DNA of 15,153 nucleotides, taken from assembly GCA_041497995.1 (NCBI GenBank), contig JBGQHM010000134.1:1-15153 (forward strand), read 5' to 3'. The notes beneath the pieces were generated by a model that saw only the letters and a list, made by a program, of their open reading frames with translations, was not told the DNA's origin and searched no databases. Source of the DNA: DATKMS01 sp041497995. GTDB taxonomy: Bacteria > Desulfobacterota > Binatia > HRBIN30. The translations under genes were made by a program, and so were the position numbers. Position 1 is the stretch's first letter. Every line of letters starts with the position of its first letter. Shown in pieces: positions 1 to 8,242 of the stretch.

Positions 1-296
1 AGTGCCAGCTGTTTCTTCGTCTGCGCGATAGAATCAACGTCGGTGCCGAGGAAGCGGAGTATGGCGTCGGCGATCGGTGCGATCTGGTGCTCGATGTAGT
101 GCGGGTAGTCGGGCGGCGCAGTCAGGTCGCCGAGCGGCTCGGGGCCGTTGGGTCATGACGTAGGCAATGATGCGACCCGTCGGTGCGCCCTGTTTGCGCG
201 CCGCCTTAACGTGCGGCGGCGGTGTCTTGGTGTAGGCGCCGATGTCCTTGCGGATGGCCTTCCTGTACGTCAGCTGGTCATCCAAGTTGTCGGCAC
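1..296 (-). pseudogene. Remnant of a B-family DNA polymerase gene (C-terminal about 100 codons, frameshifted, cut by window edge)
   Basis: Read on the minus strand, this stretch matches the last 100 or so codons of the intact polymerase at 10359-12665. It starts near DDQLTY (residue 673 of the intact protein) and runs to KKQLAL at base 1, where the window cuts it. By hand I count about 26 substitutions in 296 aligned bases (roughly 91% identity) plus one 2-base deletion near base 150. The deletion follows the conserved YVMT and throws the rest out of frame. No polymerase or exonuclease catalytic motif is included, so it cannot encode an active enzyme. Many of the differences are at third codon positions, but K-to-R, D-to-G, T-to-P and V-to-G changes also occur, which suggests relaxed selection. 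Similarity stops abruptly at about 296, just before the hairpin that ends the kinase gene. The full extent to the left is unknown. Confidence 0.88.
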
Positions 297-303
297 GCTG
301 GAC

Positions 304-335
304 AGCACTGGCAAGCTCACCGGCGCGCCAGTGCT
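304..335 (-). terminator. Hairpin at the 3' end of the last kinase gene (possible terminator)
   Basis: A perfect 9-bp inverted repeat, AGCACTGGC at 304-312 and GCCAGTGCT at 327-335, is separated by a 14-base loop. It abuts the TGA stop of the kinase gene at 335-337. No T-run follows the stem on the minus strand, so it is not a canonical intrinsic terminator. It may slow RNA decay or help factor-dependent termination. Confidence 0.35.
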
Positions 336-2527
336 CACCGCGGTGCGATCGGCAGCGCGACGGAGAACGCACTGCCGCGCCCGGGCTCGCTCTCGACCCA
401 TATACGGCCGCCGTGTTGCTCGACGATTTGCTTGCAGATCGGCAGACCGAGGCCCGTCCCCGTGGGCTTGCCGGTGAGCGTATCGCCCACCTGCACGAAA
501 TGCTCGAACACCTTGGCGCAATCCGCCGGCGCGATGCCGATGCCGGTGTCAATGACGCGCACGACGACGTCGTTGCCCGCACGGTGCGCCGTGCAGGTAA
601 TCGAACCGCCGCGGTCGGTGAATTTCACGGCGTTGGAGAGCAGGTTGGTCAGCGCCTGAACCAGGCGGCCCTGATCGCCGATGAGGTCGGGCAGCGCTGG
701 CTCGATGTCCGTCCGCATCTGCAGGCCCTTCTGTTCGGTCGCCGCAGCAGTGGTTGCGACGGCGCGTTCAATGACCTGTGCGACTACGACTGGCTGCCGC
801 TGCCACTCGACCTGACCTGACTCGATCTTGGTAAGGTCGAGAACATCGTTGATCAGCTTGGTCAGATGCAGGCTCTCGTCGATGACGATACCCAAGTTCT
901 CCTCGACCTGCCGGACGGCCCGCTCGGTCTTTGGATCGTGTGCGTCGACGTGCGGAATGATCTGCTCGACGAGCCGCTTCTGGATCACCTTGGCGAACCC
1001 GAGCACGGACGTCAGCGGCGTGCGCAGTTCGTGACTGACATTGGTGAGAAACGTGCTCTTGGCCCGGCTCGCTTCCTCGGCGGCCTCCTTGGCCTTTTGC
1101 AACGCCTCCTCCGCACGCTTGCGCTCGGTGACGTCACGCACGATGCCGCGCGTGCCGCGCAACTGGCCGTCCTGCAGTTGCACGAGTGAAACGGACAGCT
1201 CGGCGACGCCGACGCTGCCGTCGCTCTTGCGGAAGATGTACTCCACCGCCTCGCCCGGCGGATCGCCCTGGTACAGCGCGCGAAAGTGGCGGAAGAGCGG
1301 GCGCAGCGATTCCTCCGCCGTGAACTCGGAGAAGTGAGAGCCGATCACCTCCTCCTTCGGATACGCCACCGCTTTGCAGAAAGCGGAGTTGGCATAGGTG
1401 ATCGTGCCGGCGGGATCGGCCTCGAAGTAGGCGTCGACTTTCAAGCTCTCGACCACGGAGTACAAGTTCTGCTCACTGCGCTCCAAGGCCATCTCTGTCT
1501 GCTTGTGCTTCTCGATGTCTTGCAGGTGCAGCAGGCGGCCGCTGGGGTGGCCGTTGCGGTCCGACAGCGTCGAGAGGCGCAGCGTGTACGGGCGCGATGT
1601 ACCGTTGCAGGGTAGGCTCACCTCGGTTTCTCCATCGTGTGCACCACTGAGTTGGGCGACGATGTCCGGCCACGCAGCCAGTGCGGTCGTGCCAACCTCG
1701 CCGACGACTTCGTCGGCGCTGTGCCCGAGCAAACGCGCCGCCGATGGGTTGATGTCCACGATGCACTGGCGCGCGTCCAGGACGATTACCGGATCACGCA
1801 GGCTGCGAATCACCGCGTCGTGCGCCAGCGGCACGATGTTCAGCAGGCGGTAGCGAAAGATGCTCCAGGCGAACGCGGCGCCGGTAATGGCGAAGGCGAA
1901 CGCCGTCGGATCTACCGGGACCAGATTGAACTGGTACAGCATGTTCGCCGCCCAGGGCGCCACCGACCCGACGATGAGGCCGCCCGCCTGACCGCGGTAA
2001 CGCTCCGGCGACCGCACCAGCGCCGAGACGATCAAGCTGGCGGCGACGACCAGCAAGGCATACGAGTACGTTAGATGGACGAAGAACCACGGACCGCGCA
2101 CCATCACGAGCCGCACCAGATGATTCGACTGCACCTGCGCCACACTGCCCCACACCAAATGATGCCAGGGGTTGGTCCACGCCAGGACCCACGAAATCGC
2201 CGGTATGACCCAGAGGAGCAGCCGGGTGCGCCGACTCAGGGACCGGCCGCGTCCGGTGTAGACGACCGTAAACAAGAGCCACAACACCGGGATCGAGATG
2301 TTCCCGATCCAGCCGACGCGGATCCAGAAGTACTGCGCAGACAGGTCGACACTGGCCCACTCCAGGGCGATGGCGGTGGACCAGAAACAGGCGGCGAACA
2401 TCAGCAACGCAAACCACAGGACGCCGCGCTGCCCGCGGCGATGCTGCCATGCGTACACCCCCAGGGCGCCGGTGGCACCGGCCGACACCAACAAGGCGAG
2501 AATCAGCGGCGTGTACTGCAATGTCAT
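335..2527 (-). CDS. 7TM-PAS-PAS hybrid-type membrane histidine kinase without receiver (kinase 1)
   Basis: This is a 730-residue sensor histidine kinase. Residues 1-230 form a hydrophobic N-terminal region of about seven segments, like the HisKA_7TM sensor family, with landmarks AWTNPWHHLVW (115-125) and RSPERYRGQ (172-180). Two PAS-like regions follow (about 238-340 and 350-470), then a short coiled linker. The HisKA domain has its phosphoacceptor at H499 in SHELRTP. The ATPase domain has N-box residues N628 and N632, a G1 box DTGIG (660-664) and a G2 box GTGLG (690-694). All catalytic boxes look intact, so it should autophosphorylate and pass phosphate to a separate receiver. The ATG start gives MTLQYTP, identical to the next kinase, which supports it. 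It begins 7 bases after the upstream kinase's stop, so the two are surely co-transcribed. The first PAS is the most diverged of the three paralogues, which may mean a different ligand. Confidence 0.93.
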   Translation of the reverse strand: MTLQYTPLILALLVSAGATGALGVYAWQHRRGQRGVLWFALLMFAACFWSTAIALEWASVDLSAQYFWIRVGWIGNISIPVLWLLFTVVYTGRGRSLSRRTRLLLWVIPAISWVLAWTNPWHHLVWGSVAQVQSNHLVRLVMVRGPWFFVHLTYSYALLVVAASLIVSALVRSPERYRGQAGGLIVGSVAPWAANMLYQFNLVPVDPTAFAFAITGAAFAWSIFRYRLLNIVPLAHDAVIRSLRDPVIVLDARQCIVDINPSAARLLGHSADEVVGEVGTTALAAWPDIVAQLSGAHDGETEVSLPCNGTSRPYTLRLSTLSDRNGHPSGRLLHLQDIEKHKQTEMALERSEQNLYSVVESLKVDAYFEADPAGTITYANSAFCKAVAYPKEEVIGSHFSEFTAEESLRPLFRHFRALYQGDPPGEAVEYIFRKSDGSVGVAELSVSLVQLQDGQLRGTRGIVRDVTERKRAEEALQKAKEAAEEASRAKSTFLTNVSHELRTPLTSVLGFAKVIQKRLVEQIIPHVDAHDPKTERAVRQVEENLGIVIDESLHLTKLINDVLDLTKIESGQVEWQRQPVVVAQVIERAVATTAAATEQKGLQMRTDIEPALPDLIGDQGRLVQALTNLLSNAVKFTDRGGSITCTAHRAGNDVVVRVIDTGIGIAPADCAKVFEHFVQVGDTLTGKPTGTGLGLPICKQIVEQHGGRIWVESEPGRGSAFSVALPIAPR

Positions 2528-2534
2528 CAGCGCT

Positions 2535-5408
2535 CTACTCGAACAGGAGGAACGACACCGCCTCCATACCTTTGTTGAAGCGCAGCGTCTGCACCAAATC
2601 GTGTTGTTCCGACAGCAGCGAGCGCACCAGCACTAGATCGGGCCGATCCGCCACAGCCCGCGCGATGCCGTCGGGTCCACTGTAGGCGCTGACCACGCTG
2701 TACCCCTGCGCCTGCAGCGCGTCGCTGAGCATGCGCACCGTCGCCGCGTCTTCGTCCACCACGAGGATCTTCTTCTTCGAAGGCCCGCGCGCCAGCAGTG
2801 CGTCGACCTCGTGCAGCAACGCCTCGGTGCTCACCGGTTTGGTGAAGTACTGGTCCACCCCCAGCCGCAGCCCGCGCTCCCGATCCTGGACGACGGTCAG
2901 AATGATGACCGGGATGTTCAGCGTCTGCGGATCGTTGCGCAGCACCGCGGCGACGTCGAAGCCGCTCAAGCCCGGCATGATCACGTCGAGAATGATCAGC
3001 CCCGGACGTTGCTGCTTCACCGCCGCCAGCGCTTCTTCACCCGTGCGCGCCTCGCGCACCCGGTGACCAGAGGCTTCCAGCTCTTGGCGCAACAGCGCGC
3101 GAATGCTCTGATCGTCGTCGACGATGAGCACGGTGCGGGCTTCGCCGTCGCTCGGCTCGAGGGTGGCGATGCGCTGCCGGAGTTGCTCGACCAGTTGTGC
3201 CAACTCGACGCGCGGCGGTGCGGTAGTCGCGCTGGCGACCTGTGCCGACCGGTCGATCGGCAGGGTGAACGCGAAGGTACTGCCGCGGCCCAGCGCGCTC
3301 TCCACCCAGATACGCCCACCATGGTGCTCGATGATCTGCTTGCAGATCGGCAGGCCGAGGCCAGTGCCCGTCGGCTTGCCGGTGAGCGTGTCGCCCACCT
3401 GCACGAACTCCTCGAACACCTTCCCTTGGTCCTCGGGGGCGATGCCCGTCCCCGTGTCCGTGACGCCGACCTCGATGGCCCCGTCGACCCGGCGCGCCCG
3501 GCAGGTGATCGCGCCTTGATCCGTGAACTTGATCGCGTTCGACAGCAGGTTGATCACCACTTGGATCAGCCGGTCCGGGTCGCCGACGACGGTGGGCAAC
3601 GCGTTCTCGATCTCCGTGTGCACCGCCAACCCCTTCTGTCCGCTCAGCGATGTCGTAGCCGCCACCGCCCGGGCGATGATCTCGTCTACCGCCAGCGGCT
3701 GCATGTGCCACTCGACTTTGCCCGACTCGATCTTGGCAAGATCGAGCACCTCGTTGATCAACGTCGTCAGCCGCTCTCCTTCGGTCACGATGATGTCGAC
3801 GTTGTCGCTGACCTGCTGCAGGGCGCGCTGCACCTTGAGGTCTGCTGTGACTGCTGCCGGGCCAATGGTCTCGCCGATCCGCCGCTTGATCAGCTTGGCG
3901 AAGCCGAGCACGGAGGTCAGCGGCGTGCGCAGCTCGTGGCTCACCGTTGCCAGAAACGCCCCCTTCGCCTGGCTCGCTTCTTCGGCGGCCCGCTTCGCCT
4001 CTTGCAGCTCATCCTCGGCGCGCTTGCGCACGGTGGTGTCGCGCACGATGCCGCGGAACCCCGTCGGTTTGCCCGCCGCATCGCGGATCAACGACGCCGA
4101 GGCCTCCAAGTACTTTGTACTGCCATCGAGCGTGGTGATGGCGTACTCGAGCCGTTTCAGCCCCGCGCCCGTCTGCAAGACTTGGCCGTAGATATCCGCC
4201 AAGCGCTCGGTGCTGGCGGCATCCGTCAGCTCCCGGAAGCTTCGGCCCACTACCCGCTCGTGCGGCAGGCCGATGATTTTCGCAGTCACCTCGGTCGCGC
4301 GGACGAACGTACCCGTCAGGTCGATCTCGTAGTAGCCGTCCTCGATGCTCTCCAGGATCAGCTGTGAGGTCTCCTCGCTCCGTCGAAGCGTCTCGCGTGT
4401 TCGCTTCTGCTCGGTGATGTCATGCAGCAACACGACGCGGCCGGTCACGGATCCATCTTGGCTCCGCACTGGGGAGATGCGCAGCTCGTAGTCCCGCCCC
4501 TCCAGGGCGACCTCGGCTTCGCGCAGCGCCGCGTCAGCGGCGTCTCCACCCACCAGTTCCGCCCACGCGGGTACCATTTCAGCGATGGGCACGCCGCCGA
4601 CCATGTTGGCGCCCGAGCGTCCGATGATGCGCCTGGCGGCGGGATTGAGATCGACGACGCGGTGGCTCTGATCGAGTACCACCATCGCGTCGCTCATGTT
4701 CTCGATGATCGTATGGCGTGCCGCCGGAACGATGTCGAGCAAGTGATGGCGAAAGATGGCCCACGCGAGCGCCGCGCCGCCGATGGTGAACGCAATCGGA
4801 GTGGGATCCACGGGCGACGGGCGCAGGACGAAGAAGACATTGACGGCAAACGGGCTGACCACGGCAACCAGCAGAGCCACCATCTGACCGCGATAGCGCT
4901 CGGGTGACCGCAGCAGCGACACCACGATCAGACCCATGCCGCTCAGCATGAGGACGTAGTTGCAAAAGACCAGCGCGGGCCACCAGGAACCACGCTGCAC
5001 GCCGACCCACGCCGCTCCGTACATGCCGGTCCAGACCCGGTGGTGCCATTCGTTCGTCCACGTCAGCAGAACTCCGCCGATCGGAACCGCCGACAGCAAA
5101 GCCAGACTGCGGCGATTCAGCCACCCACCCCTGCCGGTGTACTGCGCGGCGAAGATGAACCAGAAGAGCGGGAGTGCCTCGACCCCCAGCCAATAGAACC
5201 GCAGCCAGAAGTACTGTCCAGCTGGGTCGGCACTCGCCCACTGCAGCGCCTCGCCCAGCGCCCACTGCGCCGCGGAGAGGTTCACGAGCGCAAAGGCCAG
5301 CACGCCCTCGCGCCCGTGACGATGCTGCCAGGCGTAGAGTGCGAGCCCACTGGTGATGGCGGCGCTCAGCAGCAGCGGAAGTATCCACGGGGTGTACTGG
5401 AGGGTCAT
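2535..5408 (-). CDS. 7TM-PAS-PAS hybrid histidine kinase with receiver and degenerate second receiver (kinase 2)
   Basis: This is a 957-residue hybrid kinase. The order is a 7TM sensor region (about 1-225), PAS (about 232-335), PAS (about 348-462), HisKA with H491 in SHELRTP, and ATPase (N624, DTGTG 651-655, GTGLG 681-685). A receiver follows (about 758-870) with acidic D764-D766, phosphoacceptor D808, T838 and K857, so it appears functional. A second receiver-like segment starts at about 879. It keeps DED (885-887), but R929 sits exactly where D808 aligns, and the chain stops after the fourth strand without the conserved Lys, so it cannot be phosphorylated in the usual way. The ATG overlaps the upstream kinase's stop in an ATGA overlap at 5405-5408, a sign of translational coupling. 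No strong Shine-Dalgarno precedes it. It is the only one of the three with a receiver and could act as the phosphorelay hub of the array (inference). Confidence 0.94.
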   Translation of the reverse strand: MTLQYTPWILPLLLSAAITSGLALYAWQHRHGREGVLAFALVNLSAAQWALGEALQWASADPAGQYFWLRFYWLGVEALPLFWFIFAAQYTGRGGWLNRRSLALLSAVPIGGVLLTWTNEWHHRVWTGMYGAAWVGVQRGSWWPALVFCNYVLMLSGMGLIVVSLLRSPERYRGQMVALLVAVVSPFAVNVFFVLRPSPVDPTPIAFTIGGAALAWAIFRHHLLDIVPAARHTIIENMSDAMVVLDQSHRVVDLNPAARRIIGRSGANMVGGVPIAEMVPAWAELVGGDAADAALREAEVALEGRDYELRISPVRSQDGSVTGRVVLLHDITEQKRTRETLRRSEETSQLILESIEDGYYEIDLTGTFVRATEVTAKIIGLPHERVVGRSFRELTDAASTERLADIYGQVLQTGAGLKRLEYAITTLDGSTKYLEASASLIRDAAGKPTGFRGIVRDTTVRKRAEDELQEAKRAAEEASQAKGAFLATVSHELRTPLTSVLGFAKLIKRRIGETIGPAAVTADLKVQRALQQVSDNVDIIVTEGERLTTLINEVLDLAKIESGKVEWHMQPLAVDEIIARAVAATTSLSGQKGLAVHTEIENALPTVVGDPDRLIQVVINLLSNAIKFTDQGAITCRARRVDGAIEVGVTDTGTGIAPEDQGKVFEEFVQVGDTLTGKPTGTGLGLPICKQIIEHHGGRIWVESALGRGSTFAFTLPIDRSAQVASATTAPPRVELAQLVEQLRQRIATLEPSDGEARTVLIVDDDQSIRALLRQELEASGHRVREARTGEEALAAVKQQRPGLIILDVIMPGLSGFDVAAVLRNDPQTLNIPVIILTVVQDRERGLRLGVDQYFTKPVSTEALLHEVDALLARGPSKKKILVVDEDAATVRMLSDALQAQGYSVVSAYSGPDGIARAVADRPDLVLVRSLLSEQHDLVQTLRFNKGMEAVSFLLFE

Positions 5409-7633
5409 CCGTTCGTGCTCGTGGTCGTGCTCGGAATCGAATCTGGGACGTGGTCCCGCACCGCAGCACCGTCGATGGGCAGTGTGAAGGCGAAGGTACT
5501 GCCCTTGCCCACGGCGCTCTCCACCCAGATGCGGCCGCCGTGATGCTCGATGATCTGTTTGCAGATCGGCAGGCCCAGGCCCGTGCCCTTCGGCTTGCCG
5601 GTGAGCGTGTCCCCCACCTGCACGAACTGCTCGAAGACCTTGCCCTGGTCCTCCGGCGCGACGCCGCTACCGGTATCGGTAACGCTCACCTCGATGGCGC
5701 CGCCCACGCGGTGAGCCCGGCACGTGATGGCGCCCTGCTCGGTGAACTTGATGGCGTTCGACAGGAGGTTGATCATCACTTGGATCAAGCGGTCCGGATC
5801 GCCGATGACGGTGGGTAGCGTCTCCGCGATCTCGGTGCGTACCGCCAGCCCCTTCGCACCACTGAGCGACGCCGTCGCCGCGGCGGCGCGTTCGATGATC
5901 TCGCCCACCGCCACCGTCCGCATGTGCCACTCCACTCGGCCCGATTCGATCTTTGCCAGATCGAGTACATCGTTGATCAGCGTGGTCAGTCGTTCCCCCT
6001 CCGTCACGATGATGTCCACGTTGTCGGTCACCTGCGCCAACGCGCGCTGGACCTTGTGGTCGGCCGTGGCCAACCCCGGACGCACGGTCTCTCCCATGCG
6101 CCGCTTGATCAGCTTGGCAAACCCCAGCACCGAGGTGAGCGGCGTGCGCAGCTCGTGGCTCACCGTGGCCAAGAACGCCCCCTTCGCCTGGCTCGCTTCT
6201 TCGGCGACCCGCTTCGCCTGCTGCAGCTCCTCCTCGGCACGCTTGCGCTCGGTCACGTCCCGGAAGATGCCGCGGAAGCCGACCGGCTGCCCGCTCGCAG
6301 CGCGCACCAGCGTCGCCGAGAGTTCTATCGACTTCCTGTTTCCATTGAGGCCGATGAACGGCCACTCGACGTCGGTCGCCGCTTCCCCGGTGCGATAGAT
6401 GCGGTTGAAGACGGCGAACAATCGCGTGACGCTCTCTGCATCCGTAAACTCGGCGAAGTTGCGGCCGACGGCTTCCTCCTTGTTCGCCAGGCCGCCCATC
6501 CTGGCCGTGACGTCCGTCGTCGCCGTCATGTTCCCAGCGAGATCGATTTCGTAGTAGCCGTCCTCGATGCTCTCCAGGATCAGCTGTGAGGTTTCCACGC
6601 TCTGGCGGAGCGCCTCACGCGTCTGCTTCTGCTCGGTGATGTCGTGCAGCAGCAGGACGCGGCCGGTCACCGATCCGTCTGCGGCACGCACCGGGGAGAG
6701 ACGCAACTCGTAGTCGCGCCCGTCCAACGCGACCTCAGCTTCGCTGACCTCCAGTCCCGCGATTGCCGCACTCAGCACGCGCGTCGCCTCCGGCAGCAGC
6801 TCGACGATGGGCAGGCCGATCGCGGCGGTCCGCGAGCGCCCGATGATGCGCGTGGCGGCCGGATTGAGATCAACCAGGTGGTGACTCTGGTCGAGCACGA
6901 GCATCGCGTCGCTCATGTTCTCGATGATCGTGTCGCGCGCCGCCGGAATCGTATCGAGCAACCCGTAGCGAAAGATACTCCAGCCAAAGGCCAGGCAGCT
7001 GACGCCAAAGGCCATCGGAGTGGGATCGGCGTTGTCGGGCAGCAGCATGACGCCGGAGAGGTACAGCGCGTTGGCCACCCATGGCGTGACAATGCCGACG
7101 ATCAACCCGACCGCCTGGCCGCGATAGCGCTCAGGCCAACGCACCAACGCCCGTACGAACAAGATCGCGCTCGCCAACAAGAGGCAATACGCGTACGTCG
7201 CATGGACGGGGTACCAGCGGCCGAATGGGCTCTCCAGCAGCGGCACGGCATAGCTGCTCCAGATCAAGTGGTGCGAGTCATTGGTCCACGCCAGCGCAAC
7301 CGTGATCGCAGGGATGATCCACACGGCCACCGCCGGCCACGGGCTGGCCCAGCGAAGTACGCCCGTGTACTCGGTGGCGAACATGAACCACACCACCGAC
7401 AGCGACGCCACAGCGACCCACGTGAACCGCAGCCAGAAGTACTGCGCGGCAAAGCTGGTGGTTGCAAACTGCAGTGCGTTGCCGAGAGCCCACCAGCTGC
7501 CGACAAACACCAGGACAGCGAACCACACCACGCCGGGGCGCGCGGCGCGATGCCGCCACGCATACACACCGAGCGCGCCGGTCATACCGGCGGAGAGCAA
7601 CAAGGGAAGGACGACTGCGCTGTGTTCGAGCAT
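5405..7633 (-). CDS. 7TM-PAS-PAS membrane histidine kinase without receiver (kinase 3, first in array)
   Basis: This 742-residue sensor kinase is closest to kinase 2. It has a 7TM sensor region (about 1-227, with AWTNDSHHLIW and ERYRGQ), two PAS regions (about 233-337 and 349-464), HisKA with H493, and ATPase with N626, DTGSG (653-657) and GTGLG (683-687). It ends in a short Ser/Thr-rich tail without a receiver. The frame stays open to a TTG at 7670-7672. I chose the ATG at 7631-7633 because MLEHSAVVLPLLLSAG then lines up with the N-termini of the two paralogues. Neither start has a clear ribosome site. The TGA overlaps the next kinase's ATG by four bases. The 214-bp gap to the receiver gene upstream holds a large palindromic repeat, so this trio may be expressed partly separately from the receiver. 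Catalytic boxes look intact, and the ligand is unknown. Confidence 0.92.
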   Translation of the reverse strand: MLEHSAVVLPLLLSAGMTGALGVYAWRHRAARPGVVWFAVLVFVGSWWALGNALQFATTSFAAQYFWLRFTWVAVASLSVVWFMFATEYTGVLRWASPWPAVAVWIIPAITVALAWTNDSHHLIWSSYAVPLLESPFGRWYPVHATYAYCLLLASAILFVRALVRWPERYRGQAVGLIVGIVTPWVANALYLSGVMLLPDNADPTPMAFGVSCLAFGWSIFRYGLLDTIPAARDTIIENMSDAMLVLDQSHHLVDLNPAATRIIGRSRTAAIGLPIVELLPEATRVLSAAIAGLEVSEAEVALDGRDYELRLSPVRAADGSVTGRVLLLHDITEQKQTREALRQSVETSQLILESIEDGYYEIDLAGNMTATTDVTARMGGLANKEEAVGRNFAEFTDAESVTRLFAVFNRIYRTGEAATDVEWPFIGLNGNRKSIELSATLVRAASGQPVGFRGIFRDVTERKRAEEELQQAKRVAEEASQAKGAFLATVSHELRTPLTSVLGFAKLIKRRMGETVRPGLATADHKVQRALAQVTDNVDIIVTEGERLTTLINDVLDLAKIESGRVEWHMRTVAVGEIIERAAAATASLSGAKGLAVRTEIAETLPTVIGDPDRLIQVMINLLSNAIKFTEQGAITCRAHRVGGAIEVSVTDTGSGVAPEDQGKVFEQFVQVGDTLTGKPKGTGLGLPICKQIIEHHGGRIWVESAVGKGSTFAFTLPIDGAAVRDHVPDSIPSTTTSTNG

Positions 7634-7692
7634 GGCGGGTACGCGGCGAGTGGTTAGTGCTCCGTTTCGCAACTACTGTGACGTATCCGCCA

Positions 7693-7794
7693 CACAACCT
7701 CCCCCGGCCCCTCCTTGGTAAGGAGGGGAGATCGGCAGTGTTCCCCTGCAGTGTTCCCCCTCCTTACCAAGGAGGGGGTTAGGGGGAGGTTGTG
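7693..7794. repeat. MITE-like double palindrome between receiver and kinase array
   Basis: A 36-base left arm (7693-7728) and a 39-base right arm (7756-7794) are near-perfect inverted copies, sharing outer CACAACCTCCCCC and an inner 21-base core (7708-7728 and 7757-7777, exact reverse complements). Each core is itself a hairpin, CCCCTCCTT-GGT-AAGGAGGGG, so the element can fold as two small hairpins or one long one. The spacer holds two copies of GCAGTGTTCCCC (7735-7746 and 7748-7759). It has no coding capacity and no obvious target-site duplication. Similar CCTCCTT/AAGGAGG palindromes are, from general knowledge, common dispersed repeats in bacteria. It could also act as a transcription attenuator between the receiver and the kinases (inference). 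Confidence 0.85.
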
Positions 7795-7847
7795 AGCGGC
7801 GACCGAGGATGCTGCCCTGGGCTGACGCCTCGCCGTCCTTTCTGGGT

Positions 7848-8219
7848 TCATAGCCCCACGACCTGCCGCGCGTGCGCCAGCAGCTGATCCGGATCGAAGG
7901 GCTTCGTCATGTACAAGTCCGCGCCCACCTCTTCGCCCTTCTGGCGATCGACCTCCTGACCCTTAGCGGTCAGCAGGACGATGTGGGTGTTGACGAGACC
8001 CAGCTCGCGCTTGACGGCGCGGCAGACGTCGAAGCCATTCATCTTCGGCATCATCACGTCGAGGAACACCAGCCGCGGCTGCTCGCTCTTGATCAGCTCC
8101 AGCGCCTCCAACCCGTTGGTGGCGGTCAGCAGCTCGACGCCCGCGTCTTCGAGCTCCTCAAGTGTTTGCTGGATGAGAGAGCGGATGTGCGCCTCGTCAT
8201 CGACGATCAGTATCTTCAT
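7848..8219 (-). CDS. CheY-like single-domain response regulator
   Basis: This 123-residue protein is one complete receiver domain with no output domain. The acidic pair is D7-D8, the phosphoacceptor is D54 in FLDVMMPKMNGFDV, and the switch Thr is T84 and the conserved Lys is K106 in TKPFD. All are intact, so it should accept phosphate from a histidine kinase and act by protein-protein contact, like CheY or Spo0F-type carriers. The ATG at 8217-8219 is preceded by a strong AAGGGGGTGA ribosome site. It lies between the cyclase gene (138-bp gap) and the three kinases (214-bp gap), all on the same strand, which makes it the likely shared phosphate acceptor of the array. Which kinase feeds it, and what it then binds, cannot be read from sequence. 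A role as chemotaxis CheY is less likely because no other che gene is present. Confidence 0.95.
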   Translation of the reverse strand: MKILIVDDEAHIRSLIQQTLEELEDAGVELLTATNGLEALELIKSEQPRLVFLDVMMPKMNGFDVCRAVKRELGLVNTHIVLLTAKGQEVDRQKGEEVGADLYMTKPFDPDQLLAHARQVVGL

Positions 8220-8220
8220 T

Positions 8221-8230
8221 TCACCCCCTT
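8221..8230 (-). promoter_or_regulatory. Strong ribosome binding site of the CheY-like gene
   Basis: On the minus strand AAGGGGGTGA sits directly before the ATG at 8217-8219, with the purine-rich core about five bases away. It is one of the strongest Shine-Dalgarno matches in the island. The kinases have weak or no such site, which suggests the small receiver is made in excess over the membrane kinases. Confidence 0.7.
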
Positions 8231-8242
8231 ACCGTCCCCAAA

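Noticed and set aside
34..582. Minus-strand 182-codon open frame at the left edge
   Set aside because: It joins an out-of-frame read of the kinase 1 end to the decayed polB copy. It is explained by the pseudogene and is not a gene.
2811..4367. Long plus-strand open frame (518 codons) opposite kinase 2
   Set aside because: It lies wholly antisense to an intact kinase with complete motifs. Its translation is rich in Arg, Asp, Leu and His with no recognisable domain, as expected from high-GC codon bias.
6644..7657. Plus-strand open frame of 337 codons opposite kinase 3
   Set aside because: It is antisense to the sensor and PAS region of kinase 3, with low-complexity composition and no motif or credible ribosome site.
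7634..7692. Sigma-70 promoter before the kinase array
   Set aside because: I found no pair of -35 and -10 boxes with acceptable spacing that I could defend.
7654..7851. Short minus-strand open frame across the palindrome at 7693-7794
   Set aside because: The predicted peptide comes from the repeat itself. Such frames are typical false calls over palindromic elements.
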